Shown: positions 23,013 through 34,867 of the stretch, one piece after another | Numbering within the stretch: the stretch's first letter is position 1 | Layout of the letters: each line of letters opens with the position of its first letter | Origin: Pycnopodia helianthoides | Taxonomy: Eukaryota > Echinodermata > Asteroidea > Forcipulatida > Asteriidae | DNA length: 64,000 nucleotides | Assembly (NCBI GenBank): GCA_032158295.1 | Contig: CM063255.1 | Coordinates: forward strand, 13,234,094-13,298,093 | Direction of reading: 5' to 3' | Position numbers and translations under genes: made by a program | Notes under the pieces: generated by a model | The model's database searches: none | Told to the model about the DNA's origin: nothing | What the model saw: only the letters and a program-made list of their open reading frames with translations

Positions 23013-24650
23013 GTTAATAAGTGCTATAACAATCCACATAAATCACATTATCTTAGAAATAAGACTCAAATTAATGAAGCCGCTGAGCAGAAAAGTCATT
23101 TAAAGATCATTTGCTCTGAGCATGCTGGTAGCAGGTTTGATAGTGTCCTCCATCAGGGGTTACCACTGGTCAGAGTCATCACAGGGTTCAAAATACTCCC
23201 AGGACTACTGGCCAGAGTAAGAAACTTGTAGTAGGCCAATTGGGTCAATGACCCCACAGTCCGACAGTCTACTGTTTTTCCAAACACATACTTTTGAAGT
23301 TTTATTAATGTATACTGAACTTTTCAATTTCGTAAAAATATTATTACGGGTATGTGTTACCCTGACACCTGTGTGTGTAAAGCACTGTATACGATGTCGA
23401 CTTGGTAATGGCTGGAAAAATCAAACCAAAATTTTTATATCTGAAAATTTACCATTTATAATTTAAGAACTTGTACCAACCCAACTAAACACTACTTCTA
23501 TAAGAGAACTGTCGAAAAAAGTCAGTCTTTATTTTGATTTGATGCACAATGAGTACACCCATTCTTTTCTCAAACTATAACCATCTAGTTTGATGGAATT
23601 TAGTTTTTTTAATAAAACATCTTGCTTTTTTGTGTCTTAGTTGATAGCGACAAGACGGGCACTAATGTTCACTCCTAAAACCAATGATGCATCCAAACCT
23701 TTATCCTAAATTTCATGGTAACTGGTAGGACTAGCAACAGGGACCAATTTCATACAGCCTGTAAGCGGAATTTTTCTGCGAGTTTCAGCCCTTAGCAGTT
23801 TCTACTTCCTAGCACTTGCATCTTTGAGCAAGACACTTAACTGCAATTGGTCCTTCGCATTGTTATCCTTGACTTATGGACCTCTGCTGAGTAACGAGGT
23901 AGAGGTAAAGAAACTTAAGAGTTGTACGAGAACATTGCTACATGTGTGTGTACTACTAGTGCACTTCACAAAATGCCAACACTTCTGAAATTTACATTAT
24001 TGTATCATACTCATAGTTCCAGTGAGCTACATGTACATTGTACCCACTCACCATATGTAGCTCACATGCAAAACAAACCACATCAATGAAAAGGGAATGA
24101 AATTAGCGATTGCTCGTTTTGTCCTTGCTCTTTGATTTAGCCATTATAGATACAGATTGACATCACACAGCTGAACTGTCCAATGAGATGACAAGAGCAT
24201 TTCATAATTATATGCTTCATTATCCCATTGTTATGCCAAATGTTCCAAGCTGCATACATGCACTAAATTTCTTGTAAAAGATCCTCCAACTTCTTACTTG
24301 TGTCAAGCTCACACTATGATCACACATTACTCTGTACCCACGGTACCGGTTCACAACTCGCTTTAGAGGATACTAACTAGTACATTACACTAAATGCGCT
24401 AAAAAATACATGCTCAGCGCAATTTATAATTGATGTGTGCACATAATTGTAATGTGTGATTGTGATGTCATTAGAAAATTTGAAGTTTAACGATTTTTGC
24501 ACATGTATTCTATCTCGAGACTTAATGAACACACACAAACTTCAATACTGAACCAAATAATTATCAATATAATGTTAAAATGACGGCAATTTACTAACTT
24601 AATTTACACACAAAAATACACCCATGTGATACGAGTGTTTCGCCTGAAGT
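23013..24650. other. 5' intron, SINE crumbs only
   Basis: A SINE fragment (TTTGAGCAAGACACTTAACT) lies near 23833; nothing else recognised. Confidence 0.45.
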
Positions 24651-24659
24651 ATAACTTAC

Positions 24660-24730
24660 AGCTTGAAAAAACTCAGTTTGAAAAATGTTTCTGAATTTAC
24701 AGGCTCAAGCTTCCAGAGATCTGTTCCACC
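24660..24730 (-). other. candidate 5' UTR exon of the ZMYND8-like gene
   Basis: On the minus strand a strong donor (AGCT then GTAAGTTAT) lies at 24659-24658. It is downstream of a TATA-like TATTTAAT and an ATTGG/CCAAT box near 24745-24765. It could splice to the acceptor (TTTTCTTTTCCAG) at 22168, which opens the exon holding the start codon. The 5' limit is approximate. No transcript was seen; this is inference from splice sites and promoter-like words. Confidence 0.35.
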
Positions 24731-24744
24731 CCACCATGCAGTCC

Positions 24745-24880
24745 AGAGAGATTAAATACCAATGGCTACATTCAGCTCCAAAATACATCAGCAGTGTGTG
24801 CACTTCTCATTGACAAAAGGCAGCATTTGCATGGTAGAAAGGCATGAGTGCTTCTAGGGTCAAAGGTCACATATGCAAAT
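24745..24880 (-). promoter_or_regulatory. promoter/enhancer candidate: two POU octamers around a DR1 nuclear-receptor site
   Basis: ATTTGCAT at 24825-24832 and ATGCAAAT at 24873-24880 are perfect POU octamers in opposite orientation. Between them, 24856-24869 reads AGGGTCAAAGGTCA, a near-perfect DR1 (HNF4/RXR-type site). A CCAAT box and a TATTTAAT lie next to them towards the ZMYND8-like gene, in the order expected for a minus-strand promoter. The motifs are seen directly; the function is inferred. Confidence 0.45.
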
Positions 24881-24899
24881 TAGGAGGAGTGGTCTGTGA

Positions 24900-26239
24900 A
24901 TGGCTGGCGTGTGTAGCCATTGAGTTATATGGCCGCTGTTAGACTGCATTCTTTGTCTGTCAATATAATGTACATGTATGTAATTGTACACTACATGTTG
25001 TTCATGGCTACCTTTTAATGTGAATTGTAGTGGTTGTGCTGCTATATTAATCTACAAGTTCTGAATGTTAACTGAATGTGATACTTCATGAACATCAGGA
25101 AGGACATCAAACAACAGTTTTTATATTATACATTGTGCCGACCCAGTTTCTTAGGGTTAGGTAATTAATGAATTGGTCTTGTCCATATACAGTGTAGTTC
25201 ATTTAGGTTGTTAGGGTCATAGATTGGGTTTTGTCAATGTAATGCATTCATACTGTATGTAGGTAAAATTCTTAATACAATAAAAAGTCACATGTGAAAG
25301 TTTCAGCTGAAGACAGTGTGTCTACTTGCTGAGAAAACTGCAAAAGAGTGTCACGGTATTTTCACAAGAACGTAAAATCCATCTTTTTAGCGAGGTGACA
25401 ACAGGTTCCAAACGCATTTTTGGCCACGCAGCATTCACGAGTAAACACCAACCCTCAGAAATCTAAAAAATGATTCATGCATGATCGAGGCTCGTCAGAT
25501 TCAAATGCTTTTGCGTGAACTATTTAAACCATCGAAGGAAATCATTTCTCATTTAAAAAATAATTTATACTACAAACAGCTGCAGTGCTTCTCAATAACT
25601 TTCAGAGTATATTTACAAATCTATGACCCTACCTTTAATAGGCGCATGGCAATAGTTTTATATGACTTTTCTAGTTTATAATGATCACATTCAAAAGTAC
25701 TGGTAAGCCTACAGAGTCTGTTGGGAAACATTTGCTCTGTCTTTCAAGTTTAACAAAATGGTATATATCTTTTCTTAAAATTTTCAGAAGCTATGATGTG
25801 AGAATTTGCAAGCATGAATTAGTGAACAGATACATCAGTTAAGTTTTTCAGATGAAAAAAACAACATGATTCAGTTGAACTTTAGGGCTATACCCGGCAT
25901 GCCCAGTTTTGTGTCCAAAGTTTCTAACTGCAAATTTCTAATTTCAAATTAATCTGACATTGGAATGGAAGAAAAGTATGGTGTAGGCCTACAATTCTAA
26001 AAAGAAAATAAAGTCTACATCTCATGGAACACAGTGAAATTTAATTCGAGCTAGGCAAGTGAGGTCATTATGAACAAAATTAAAGGTCTTGATCAAGTTT
26101 GTCTTGAAGGGGCACATCCAATTTCCCCTAGTGGCCGCAAGTATTTATAAGTATCTTTCACTACATCACTTACAAGTATCAGTGACCAGGGCAAAAGCAA
26201 GAGACAGCAAGGGTAGTTTGAGGCCAGTTTATCTAAAAA
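24900..26239. other. intergenic, nothing distinctive
   Basis: Upstream of the candidate ZMYND8 promoter; AT-rich, no supported coding or RNA gene. Confidence 0.45.
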
Positions 26240-27120
26240 GAACAACACTACATGTACATGTAGGATCACCACTACAAGGGTATCACTACATACTGTACAT
26301 CAGGGTATGGTACTACCCCTTTGTGCATACATCAGGGTTACCAATACATTTATGTAAGGTTATTACATGTACCACTACGTAAACATAAGAGTACTACGTA
26401 CACTACACGAACATCAGGGTAATACCTCTATGTAAGGGACTACCTCTACAAAAGGGTACAATATGTACCACTACATGTACATCAGGGTAATACCTCTACA
26501 TAAGGGCAACTGTACAACATTAAGGTACACCACTACATGTACATCAGTAATACCTCTATGTAAGGGACTACCTCTACATAAGGTACTACAACTAATGTAC
26601 ATCAGGGTAATACTCTATAAGGATACTCTACTAGGGTACTAAATACATGTACATAGGGATACTCTATGTAAACACCTCTACATAAGGGTACTACAACTAC
26701 TGTACATGGTTTACTTAGTAGGACTACCTCTACATAGGGTACTAAATACATGTACATCGTATACTCTAAATAAGGGACAATGTAAGGGTACTACCACTAC
26801 ATGAACATCAGGGCAATACGTCTAGGTAAGGGACAAACTCTACATAAGGGTACTACAACTACATGTACATGAACATCAAGGTAATAACTCTACGTAAGGG
26901 ACCTCTACACATCATGTATACCACTCATGTATACCACATCAGGTAATACATGTACCACTAAGTAAAGGACTAACTCTGCGCACATGTAAGGGTACTACCC
27001 GTACACATCAGGTTAATCTCAGAAAGGGACTACATGTACCCAGTACTAGTCTACCCCTGTACATCAGGGTCATACCATAATGTACAGTAATTAAACCAAT
27101 TTACATCAGGGTAGGTCGGG
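26240..27120. repeat. degenerate minisatellite, about 0.9 kb
   Basis: Many imperfect repeats built from ACTACATGTACATCAGGGTA, ATACCTCTACATAAGGG and TACTACAACTACATGTACAT, with an average spacing of roughly 45-90 bases. Units vary by deletion and substitution. No ORF runs through it. Confidence 0.8.
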
Positions 27121-29380
27121 GTACTTATCAATGACTTCTCCATTTTCTAACAATTTTCTTACCTCTGTGACTCCTTGTACCTCAAAATACTGAAGCTTGG
27201 TGAAGAGCACTACGTCATCAAGTAATAGTGTACAAAACTCAACATGTACATTATACTGTATATGATATTTCTTACATTGTAAGTCAGTCAAAGCGAAGAC
27301 AGAATTTGATGCATTGATGTGTTTAATAGAATGCATGGCAAGATAGCACCTTACATTTTCCTGACTTCATTTGATGGGAAAAACTGATCAAGCCAATCTT
27401 CATCTGATTAAGATTTTACAATTTATGATATTGAAGCCTTTACAGAAAATGCATGTTTGAATTTATACAAATGTTGTTGCTCATTAAAACTATCACTTGA
27501 TGAGAAATAAACTGGTTTGAAACAGGAGACAACTCTTGAATGAAGTGGTAGTTCTGGGAACCTGTGACAAGAAAGTCCAGACAGTTGAAACAATTGTGCT
27601 CTCTTCCCAGCAGACTTATCTCACCTCTGGTTCTCAGGAAGAAATCAATACATGGTTGTCTCTCGTAAACCAGTTTATTTGCAAAGCTTCAAATCTTACC
27701 TAACTATCCCAATGAAGTACAATCCAACCTAATGGTGCTGAGATACAAAAGTTTTCAGCAGAACTTCTCTCGTGCAAGAATCGAGACACAACACTTATGC
27801 ACTGACAGGGCGATGTATACATGTATTGTACATATTTATACAGGCTGGCTCTGGAAGTGCTAGAGTTTTGCAGTCAAGTAAAAGACAGTCCATACATTGG
27901 AATCAAAGCTTACAATGTCCGTTTTGTACAGAACCGATTAGCAGCTTTCACACTATACGTTTAGGTGAAGTGGTGCAACTTGCCACGACACAATGTTTAC
28001 CCTTCAGAGATCAATCATCACCATACAACCAGTTAGGGCAATTGTTGATTTTTTGATAGTACAAACTTCTGGGAAAATAGTATGAACATGAATTCATTTT
28101 GTTTCAGAAATATAGATACTATGTCAAAAAGAGAAACATTAGAAAAGGTCAATTCAGGCCATTTGGCCTTTTGGGTTGAGTGGAAGAATGCAAAACCTTG
28201 CATCCATTTGCGGCCGCTTTGGGCAATTTAGTATTTATAGGCTAAGCCACCGAGGTCTTGAAAGAGTTAACCTCCTGTAGCAGCAAGTTTACCAGTTAAC
28301 GTCGGAAGATGTGCAATAATGCACAAGTTTCACAGACACCCAAATGGAAGCCTGGTAAACCTGCATTGAAGTTGTACAAGAAGTGGGATGCTGCTGAATG
28401 ACGTGTAATATGCACACTATTTTTTTGTTGTACTTCTTTGTTGTATGACAAAAACGAAGTGTGTGGGTTTAGGTCGCACATTCGCAAGGACCTTAAATTG
28501 ATTAATTAACAATGTGACTTAGTCCATTTGAAGTTTGCATTTTGGCAATACGAGCACAAATGAACATCTATTCACCCAGAGAGACTGTAAGTGACCACAA
28601 AGAGACACTATTTCCTAGAAGCCCAATGGCATAGATATGCACTTAAGCTCTCAAATAATGCCAGTCAATTTGTGTTAAGACAAGCCAATACATATGACCA
28701 TGTATTAGCCATGCTACAGTATTTAAATAAAATTGACAACCATTCACACCATTAGACGTAACAGCCGGCCACTATTCATCTGAAACTGACTAAAACTTTC
28801 TGAGATATAGTGCCCTGTCCAAGCATTATCGCCAAAACAAGATAGAGACTCATTTTGTACTAGGTTATTAATGATAACATCAATAAACACAAACTGGTTA
28901 GTTACATCAATTTCATATTTAATATGAAGTCGGGTAAAATGCTGAAAATTTCACTCGTACTAAACACATTAACTCTAAATAAGTTAGATCATAAAATTAC
29001 ACAGAGTGTTTAGAAATATCATACAAATTACTATTCATTGATTCATTAAACAATACACAAACCTACATGTACAAGAACAACATAATAATAGTGCTACTGT
29101 TACTGATAGTGATAGTAGCGTTTTCAAAACCACATTGCTTGTACTTCAGTTACTGGAAAAGTGATGACTTATCAACACTGCCAGTTGTTAACAACATAAC
29201 AGAAAGGGCACAGTACAGGACAAAGAAAGATACATTACAGGCTGTTCTTATAGCAAAATTAGTCAACACTTTGTACGTGATTTTAACACATCGGAGTTGA
29301 GATCGTACAAAACCAACAAGTCATGACAAATTTGTATCACTCTTGGAGATGAAACAACAGGATTCACAAGGTCATACGTA
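27121..29380. other. intergenic, one shared repeat fragment
   Basis: About 28100-28180 (TTTCAGAAATATAGATACTA..., GAGAAACATTAGAAAA) resembles 59810-59880, so it is a dispersed repeat. Otherwise nothing seen. Confidence 0.45.
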
Positions 29381-29384
29381 AACC

Positions 29385-29600
29385 ATGTAAACAGGGTTTT
29401 CCCTTCACTTTTTCAGTGACTAGCCAGTTACATGTACATGTAGCTCATCATTTCACTGGTCCCTCAGCGTTTTCAGCTGTCCATACTGCATATGAAATAG
29501 GGAAGCTTTTCAACACTAAACTAATCAGCCTGACCAATGGGAGAGAACTTTGACTGGTCTTCAGGTATTTTAACTATAATTTGGCAAGCGGACCACTGTT
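29385..29600 (+). repeat. dispersed repeat family R1, copy 1
   Basis: Shares TTTTTCAGTGACTAGCCAGT, GAAATAGGGAAGCTTTTCAA and a TTTGGCAAGCGGACCACTG end with copies at 30245-30435 and 58368-58560. The family is not identified. Confidence 0.6.
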
Positions 29601-29724
29601 AATGAAGAATGCTGGTAAATCAGGGGATTCCCAGACTGTTCAGTTACACTAATGAAAACTTTAGGTTTCAAAACAGTGAAGCTACATGTAAGTCTTTCTC
29701 CCCTTGATGGCTAGTTTATAATTT

Positions 29725-29963
29725 TTAACCTTCCTACTCTTGGAATCTCCTGTAACATTTTCTAGCAAGTTGACCAACCACTTGATATTATTCAACTGCA
29801 CAAGTTGTGTGCAGTATCACAACTGTGCACAGGTCCACAGGCCTATCCGTGTACTGTGTAGATGCATTCACCACATGATATCAGATTTTAGAGCTGCATA
29901 GTTTATCTACAATTCAAACCACAGTGAATGGTATTGAATGGTCAGGCAGTAAGAGAGACTAAC
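29725..29963. mobile_element. diverged single-unit relative of the 9870-10446 TTAA element
   Basis: Begins TTAACCTTCCTACTCTTGG, keeps AGTTGACCAACCACTTGA, CACAACTGTGCACAG and TGAATGGTATTGAATGGTCA, and ends in a decayed AAGAGAGACTAA. It has one unit only, supporting the view that the triplication at 9852-10377 is secondary. Confidence 0.65.
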
Positions 29964-30244
29964 AAATTTAATGGCACCAAAACATCCAGAAATCAAGAAA
30001 AGTGATGTCAAGTAACAGGCCTGATGCATGGAGACTCACAACAATTCCAGTTACTTCATCTCTGTCATCCAACAAAGGAGGAAACCAACTGTGATGATGA
30101 TGAAAATCATGTTCAAAACTTCATTTATGAAAACTTTCCTATGCAAGAAGTTAAATTTTATTTCATCAAATGGAGTTTTATAAGAACAGCACATTAGATT
30201 GTTCAAGATGGTGTAACAATAGCCTAATCCATTAAGTTCTGCAT

Positions 30245-30435
30245 CTTAATCAGGGTTTGCCCTTAACTTTTTCAGCGACTAGCCAGTGAGACCAGTTAGC
30301 TAGTCCAAACATTTTTCACTTTCCTATTTTGCATTAGATAAAGATGCTTTTCAACACTGAACTAGCCAGCCTGGACCAGCTGGAGAGAATTTGGACCCAG
30401 TGTTTAAACTAGCGTTTGGCAAGCGGGAGGGAGAA
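30245..30435 (+). repeat. dispersed repeat family R1, copy 2
   Basis: TTTTTCAGCGACTAGCCAGT, AAAGATGCTTTTCAACACTG, AACTAGCCAGCCTGGACCAG and GTTTGGCAAGCGG match copy 1 in order, about 860 bases from it and in the same orientation. Confidence 0.6.
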
Positions 30436-31831
30436 TGCTGTTATTGCATTAACCAATAACAACCTGAACAGACACACCACAGTCCAACAAAGATCTGTCA
30501 TGTTAAAATCAAAAAAAAGTAACCAAGTTTACGCCGTTTGGATTGCTGTGCCTTTTTGTGGGGGCCAATGATAGACAGTCACATTGCTATTTGTTTCCTC
30601 TGTTGATTCTTCTGTCAAAGAAGTACAATTTTCACAACCGTCTTTAATTCACAGTCTCTACACAGTTTCCCTGTCTACATGTACATGTATGCTCTTGGTC
30701 AGGTTGGTATGATCGTGAAAACTTTAGATGATTTGAACTTTGAAAAAATTTATCTTTCTGACCTTTTAATTTTTATAGACCTTTTGCAATTGACATCATA
30801 TGCTACAAGTACATGTACAGTCTTTCCGCTAAAGGGTGTCTACAACATCGGTAATTGCCAAAGACCTGTATTCACACTTGATGTGACCCAATACATAAAA
30901 TAACAAACCTGTGAAAGTTTAAGCTCAATAAGTCATCGGAGTCATGAAAAAACAGTGAAACTTTTTTTCAAATATCGGATTTTATCCTACAGGATAAAGA
31001 CTATTATTTTACTTATTTCCTAAAAACTATGGCATTTCAAGCAAACCTATTTCAAGGGAAGTTTTCCACCATAACCATCTTTATACCATGTAAGTTATGT
31101 GCAAATCTGTGAACATTTATACTTTTAATCTTACCAATGTTGTAAAAACCCTTTAAGTGGCCACCTGCACATGTGTGAGTATAGTAACGTTGAGTATAGC
31201 ATTGTATGCCATGTGCAACTGCAACAATGGTAGTTTCAAATCACACACATACATGTACAGTGCATGACGTTCTTAGAACATGCATAAAAAAATCTTATTT
31301 TTTGTGCCTCTAATGACAAATTGGTTTGCATTTGGCTCAGCAGTTTAAGAAAGAGAACAAACTCAAAATGTGGCAATGTTACAAACTGGCGATCGTAATT
31401 CTATTTCTCTATTGCACCACACAAATAAATACAACTCTAAATTGTTCCTCTACTTCTAGCAAATTTCACGTTTTTAAGCTTGTGTAAAGCAACCAATCTA
31501 AAAATGTGCAACATTTCATTGATACACTTTTTATACTTTTCACAACATGATGATGAAGTGATCACAAAATACAAACCCTGTTTGTGATTAGTGACATGCA
31601 TAGTGTCTCTAGGTCTACGGGGAACATAATTGTCCAGCGATGTTGTTGGCAAATTGCTGGCCAAAGCTGGGACTAAAGTCTGAACACATTGCAGTTTACG
31701 TTTGTTTGCATGCTAAAAACATTGACAAAGTGTAGTGCATTCCAAATCAGCAATTAACTGGCATTTTCAGGTACTTGTAGTATGTCATTACACTGGTATT
31801 ATACAATCAATAGTTGATATTAAAACTCATA
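30436..31831. other. intergenic / 3' flank of the 31.8-kb gene
   Basis: A repeat fragment near 30897-30960 (ATAACAAACCTGTGAAAG, AGTCATCGGAGTC) recurs at 57900-57980. No clear poly(A) hexamer was fixed for the minus-strand gene. Confidence 0.4.
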
Positions 31832-32695
31832 CTACTTAACATAAGTGATGGCAGTCAGACCATTAACATCGAGAACAGCGTGTCTTATTAAGTTCAACTC
31901 ATCAGCAATATTGGCCAAGATTTCATTTTGATTCTCCATGAGTTTCAGGAATTGCTGGTTAAAGTCTGGAGTCTTTCCAAAGACCCCTTCATCACCTGTG
32001 GTTGCTTTCTGTGTGTGTTGTTTTGAGTTGTTTCTTGCATTCTTTTCTGTTTGAGCTCCTGTTGGCAACGTGTGCCTCTCTCTATATTGAGTGTGTTCTC
32101 TGCTACCCATACATGTAGTTTGTACATCATCAATGTTTTGAACATTGTTGTCATTGATTGCAGCCTGCTCCACATGTACAATGTTTGGAACCATCTCAGG
32201 TTGAAGAGTACTTTTCTTTGGTGGACATTCAGAATCAGGTCTATCCGAGTTGGCCACCAGTTTACGCTTCCTAATGGTACATTTAGTGGATTGTATCTGG
32301 GAGGAACTTGTTGAGGCTTGTTCTTGTTCCTTGACATTAGCAATCTTCATACATGCAGACAATGACATAGACTCTTTGGAGCCAAGTGAATACATTTGAT
32401 GGTACTTTTCATACAGTGAGTAAACTCTCTCTGATCCTCTTAGTTTGCGCTCAGGTACATCCTCTCCATCCCCACAGAGCTCTGCTTGTAAGATAATATC
32501 TCTGTATGCTCTCCCGGTCTTCTTTAGGAAGTTCTGAACGATCAGTCCACTTGCTCCGATGCAGCTGCCAATCATGTCATAAAACTCGTCCATTCGTCGG
32601 AGTTCCTTTGCAACCAAATAGTCTTGGTAGGATTGTAGAAGGACCTTGAAGAATGACTCTACCTGTTCCAGACTCCATAAAAACCTGGATGCCAT
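31832..32695 (-). CDS. unrecognised 287-residue protein, possibly Myb/SANT-like
   Basis: Complete intact ORF from ATG 32695 to TAG 31832. Residues 1-110 look folded and helical (FLWSLEQVESFFKVLLQSYQ, RRMDEFYDMIGSCIGASGL, YSLYEKYHQMYSLG), with an early Trp and spaced aromatics as in Myb/SANT-like domains of transposon-derived regulators. I could not confirm the family. The middle is polar and low-complexity with nuclear-signal-like RKRKL and CPPKK. Residues 245-280 (FLKLMENQNEILANIADELN) form a likely amphipathic helix or coiled coil, a common ending in such proteins. A TTTTAATTCAG acceptor 10 bases before the ATG suggests a spliced 5' UTR. Intactness argues for a real gene or a young element protein. 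Confidence 0.6.
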   Translation of the reverse strand: MASRFLWSLEQVESFFKVLLQSYQDYLVAKELRRMDEFYDMIGSCIGASGLIVQNFLKKTGRAYRDIILQAELCGDGEDVPERKLRGSERVYSLYEKYHQMYSLGSKESMSLSACMKIANVKEQEQASTSSSQIQSTKCTIRKRKLVANSDRPDSECPPKKSTLQPEMVPNIVHVEQAAINDNNVQNIDDVQTTCMGSREHTQYRERHTLPTGAQTEKNARNNSKQHTQKATTGDEGVFGKTPDFNQQFLKLMENQNEILANIADELNLIRHAVLDVNGLTAITYVK

Positions 32696-33399
32696 TCTTC
32701 AGCTCTGAATTAAAATGTAAATCAAAAAATTCATCAATTGTTTTTACCAATAGTGTCATGTTACCAGAAAGTACTGTCCTGAAATCTAATACTGAAGATT
32801 TCAGAATAATTTATTAATTCAAACAATACAGATTTCAAAGTACACTTTTTTATTTTCATAATCTATTACTTTTTCATTTGTCATAGCATAAATGAAAATT
32901 TGTAAAATTTTGTGCATTTAATGTAGTTCTACAAAAAAAAAATGAGTTTACGTGTTTATAATCATTCAATTAAATTTAAAATACTCAGTGCCAACTTTAC
33001 TGCTTTAGTCTTACGTCTTTATTACTCAATATTGTCTTTGCAATGAGCTATAAAGTTACTTGATTTGGACAAAAATTGAGATTGCCAGTTAGACCAACCC
33101 TGATTTTCCATGATTTGAAAAAAAAAAAAAAAAATTGAGAATAAACTAACAGAAAACTTGACATGCATACAGTACACATGTGTATTACATCTCCAAGTTT
33201 AATGCCACACCACTCTTTGTCATTCCTCAAAATCAATTTAGTGAACATTCTAGGCTACCTGAATCTGCTTCTGAAATCAGACTAGACTGTTAAGTCCTCC
33301 CAACCACTAATTGACCATAGAAACAAACATCATGATAATTATGAATCACAATTGAATTTAAATCAAGCAAAAGAACAAGAGCTTCAAATAAAAATACTT

Positions 33400-33520
33400 A
33401 CATGGATGGAACTTGCTACCAGAAGTTTTTTTGTCTCACTGTTGATGAAAATGACAAAAATATCCAAGAGAAGCTTTCAGCGTGGCCGTGCAACGAACCG
33501 GCTATATAGGATTTATAAAT
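33400..33520 (-). promoter_or_regulatory. candidate promoter and 5' UTR exon for the 31.8-kb gene
   Basis: On the minus strand a TATA-like TTTATAAATCCTATATAG at about 33505-33522 is followed about 100 bases on by a strong donor (CCATCCAT then GTAAGTATT) at 33399. This could join the acceptor just before the ATG at 32695. Inference only. Confidence 0.3.
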
Positions 33521-33642
33521 TTCTGTGGGTTGAAGAGCACTGCACAAGTTTGAATTCTGAGTAGTCCGAGTCGCGTCAGCCGTCTGTCGTTGGAGTCAAA
33601 AGTCCTTCAAGAAAACATACAGTATAAGTATTCTTTAATATA

Positions 33643-34491
33643 AAGGCCTTTTCACACTTGAGAAGCTGTGCATTGGACACTTTTCACACTGCGATATTTC
33701 AACATGGCCGTGACAGCACTGACCATTGATGTCAAACCAACCCTGCTCAAATGTAGGTTGAGAATTGTCTATCTACTCAGAGATCTTCAATGTTATGAAA
33801 GTAGTAGGGTAAACATCACTGAATTTTGTTTGATGCATGATCTAGTAAAGACTGCAGAGAAACAAACTATAAAACCATCATTCTACATGTAAGCTACCTA
33901 ACATTGGTGCACACAAGTAGGCCTCACAATATTTTGCGATTGCAGTATTGCTTCATGTCAAACTAATGAAAATTGTACTGCAAATACGTAAGTGACCCTA
34001 ACCCAGCATGTCCCAATATCATTTGATAAATGCAGTAGGGGCCAAGCAAACTTCAGAAGTTGGTTATGTGTCATCTAAGTATGGAATATGTTCATCATTT
34101 CTAAGCACGTCATTGGTATTGGTAAGCAGTTGCTCAATATTTTGTTTATTCTTTGTGGACCCTTTTCTACTTCTTCCACACAATCAGACAACACATGAGC
34201 TTCATATTTGAGTCAAACTCACAGAGCGCAGCCATGTTGTACTTTGCTTTACCAAGATGTAAATTTTGGCAGTGTAAAATAAGCACCCAATACAAGAATC
34301 AAAAGCTACAACTACATGTACGCGTAGCAAAAAAAGGGGGAGGGGCTTTCACCTGGAACCAATGTGAATTCACATGCTGTTCAACTTGAACCATGTTAAA
34401 ACTTAGACAGTCAACACAGATCCGACCTGTGAAGAATTTGATGTGGGTGGATCAGACATACAGTACATGTAACGGAGTGTGAAAAGGCCTT
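33643..34491. mobile_element. 849-bp DNA element with perfect 16-bp inverted ends
   Basis: AAGGCCTTTTCACACT at 33643-33658 is the exact reverse complement of 34476-34491. No clear target duplication or transposase was found; the short plus-strand ORF inside (from 33704) has no recognised homology. Probably a non-autonomous DNA transposon. Confidence 0.6.
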
Positions 34492-34575
34492 CAGCTTTAA
34501 AGAGCCCAATAGTCTTTTTGAAACAAGGAAGCGTACATTTTCACGACTTATCGAACCGAACGAGAGATTAACGGA

Positions 34576-34867
34576 CTAACTCGTTGACTGCCGGTCATTA
34601 TATTCGTAGTGCGTTCCCATTTGCCAAGTGTGGTGCGCATGCGCGCATACCAAATAGGTACTATACAAACAAACAAAAATTAACATGCACATTCTAAGGT
34701 CGATGTCCTCACCACTGCCAGGAAGCGTATGTGTTGCGTGCTCAGTGATGCCAGTGTATTTAAGTAACAGTACAAGCCCTTTCATTCACTACGAGTATAC
34801 TCGTAGTGGCAGATTCCGTCTAAGCTGTTACTATGAATATGCTCGTAGGCGGCAGTCAACGTGTTAA
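34576..34867. mobile_element. about 290-bp TTAA-type MITE
   Basis: The right end reversed reads TTAACACGTTGACTGCCG and the left end CTAACTCGTTGACTGCCGG, a good inverted pair with TTAA (CTAA) tips as in piggyBac-like elements. Inside is a perfect 22-bp palindrome centred on GAGTATACTC (34787-34808). Confidence 0.55.
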
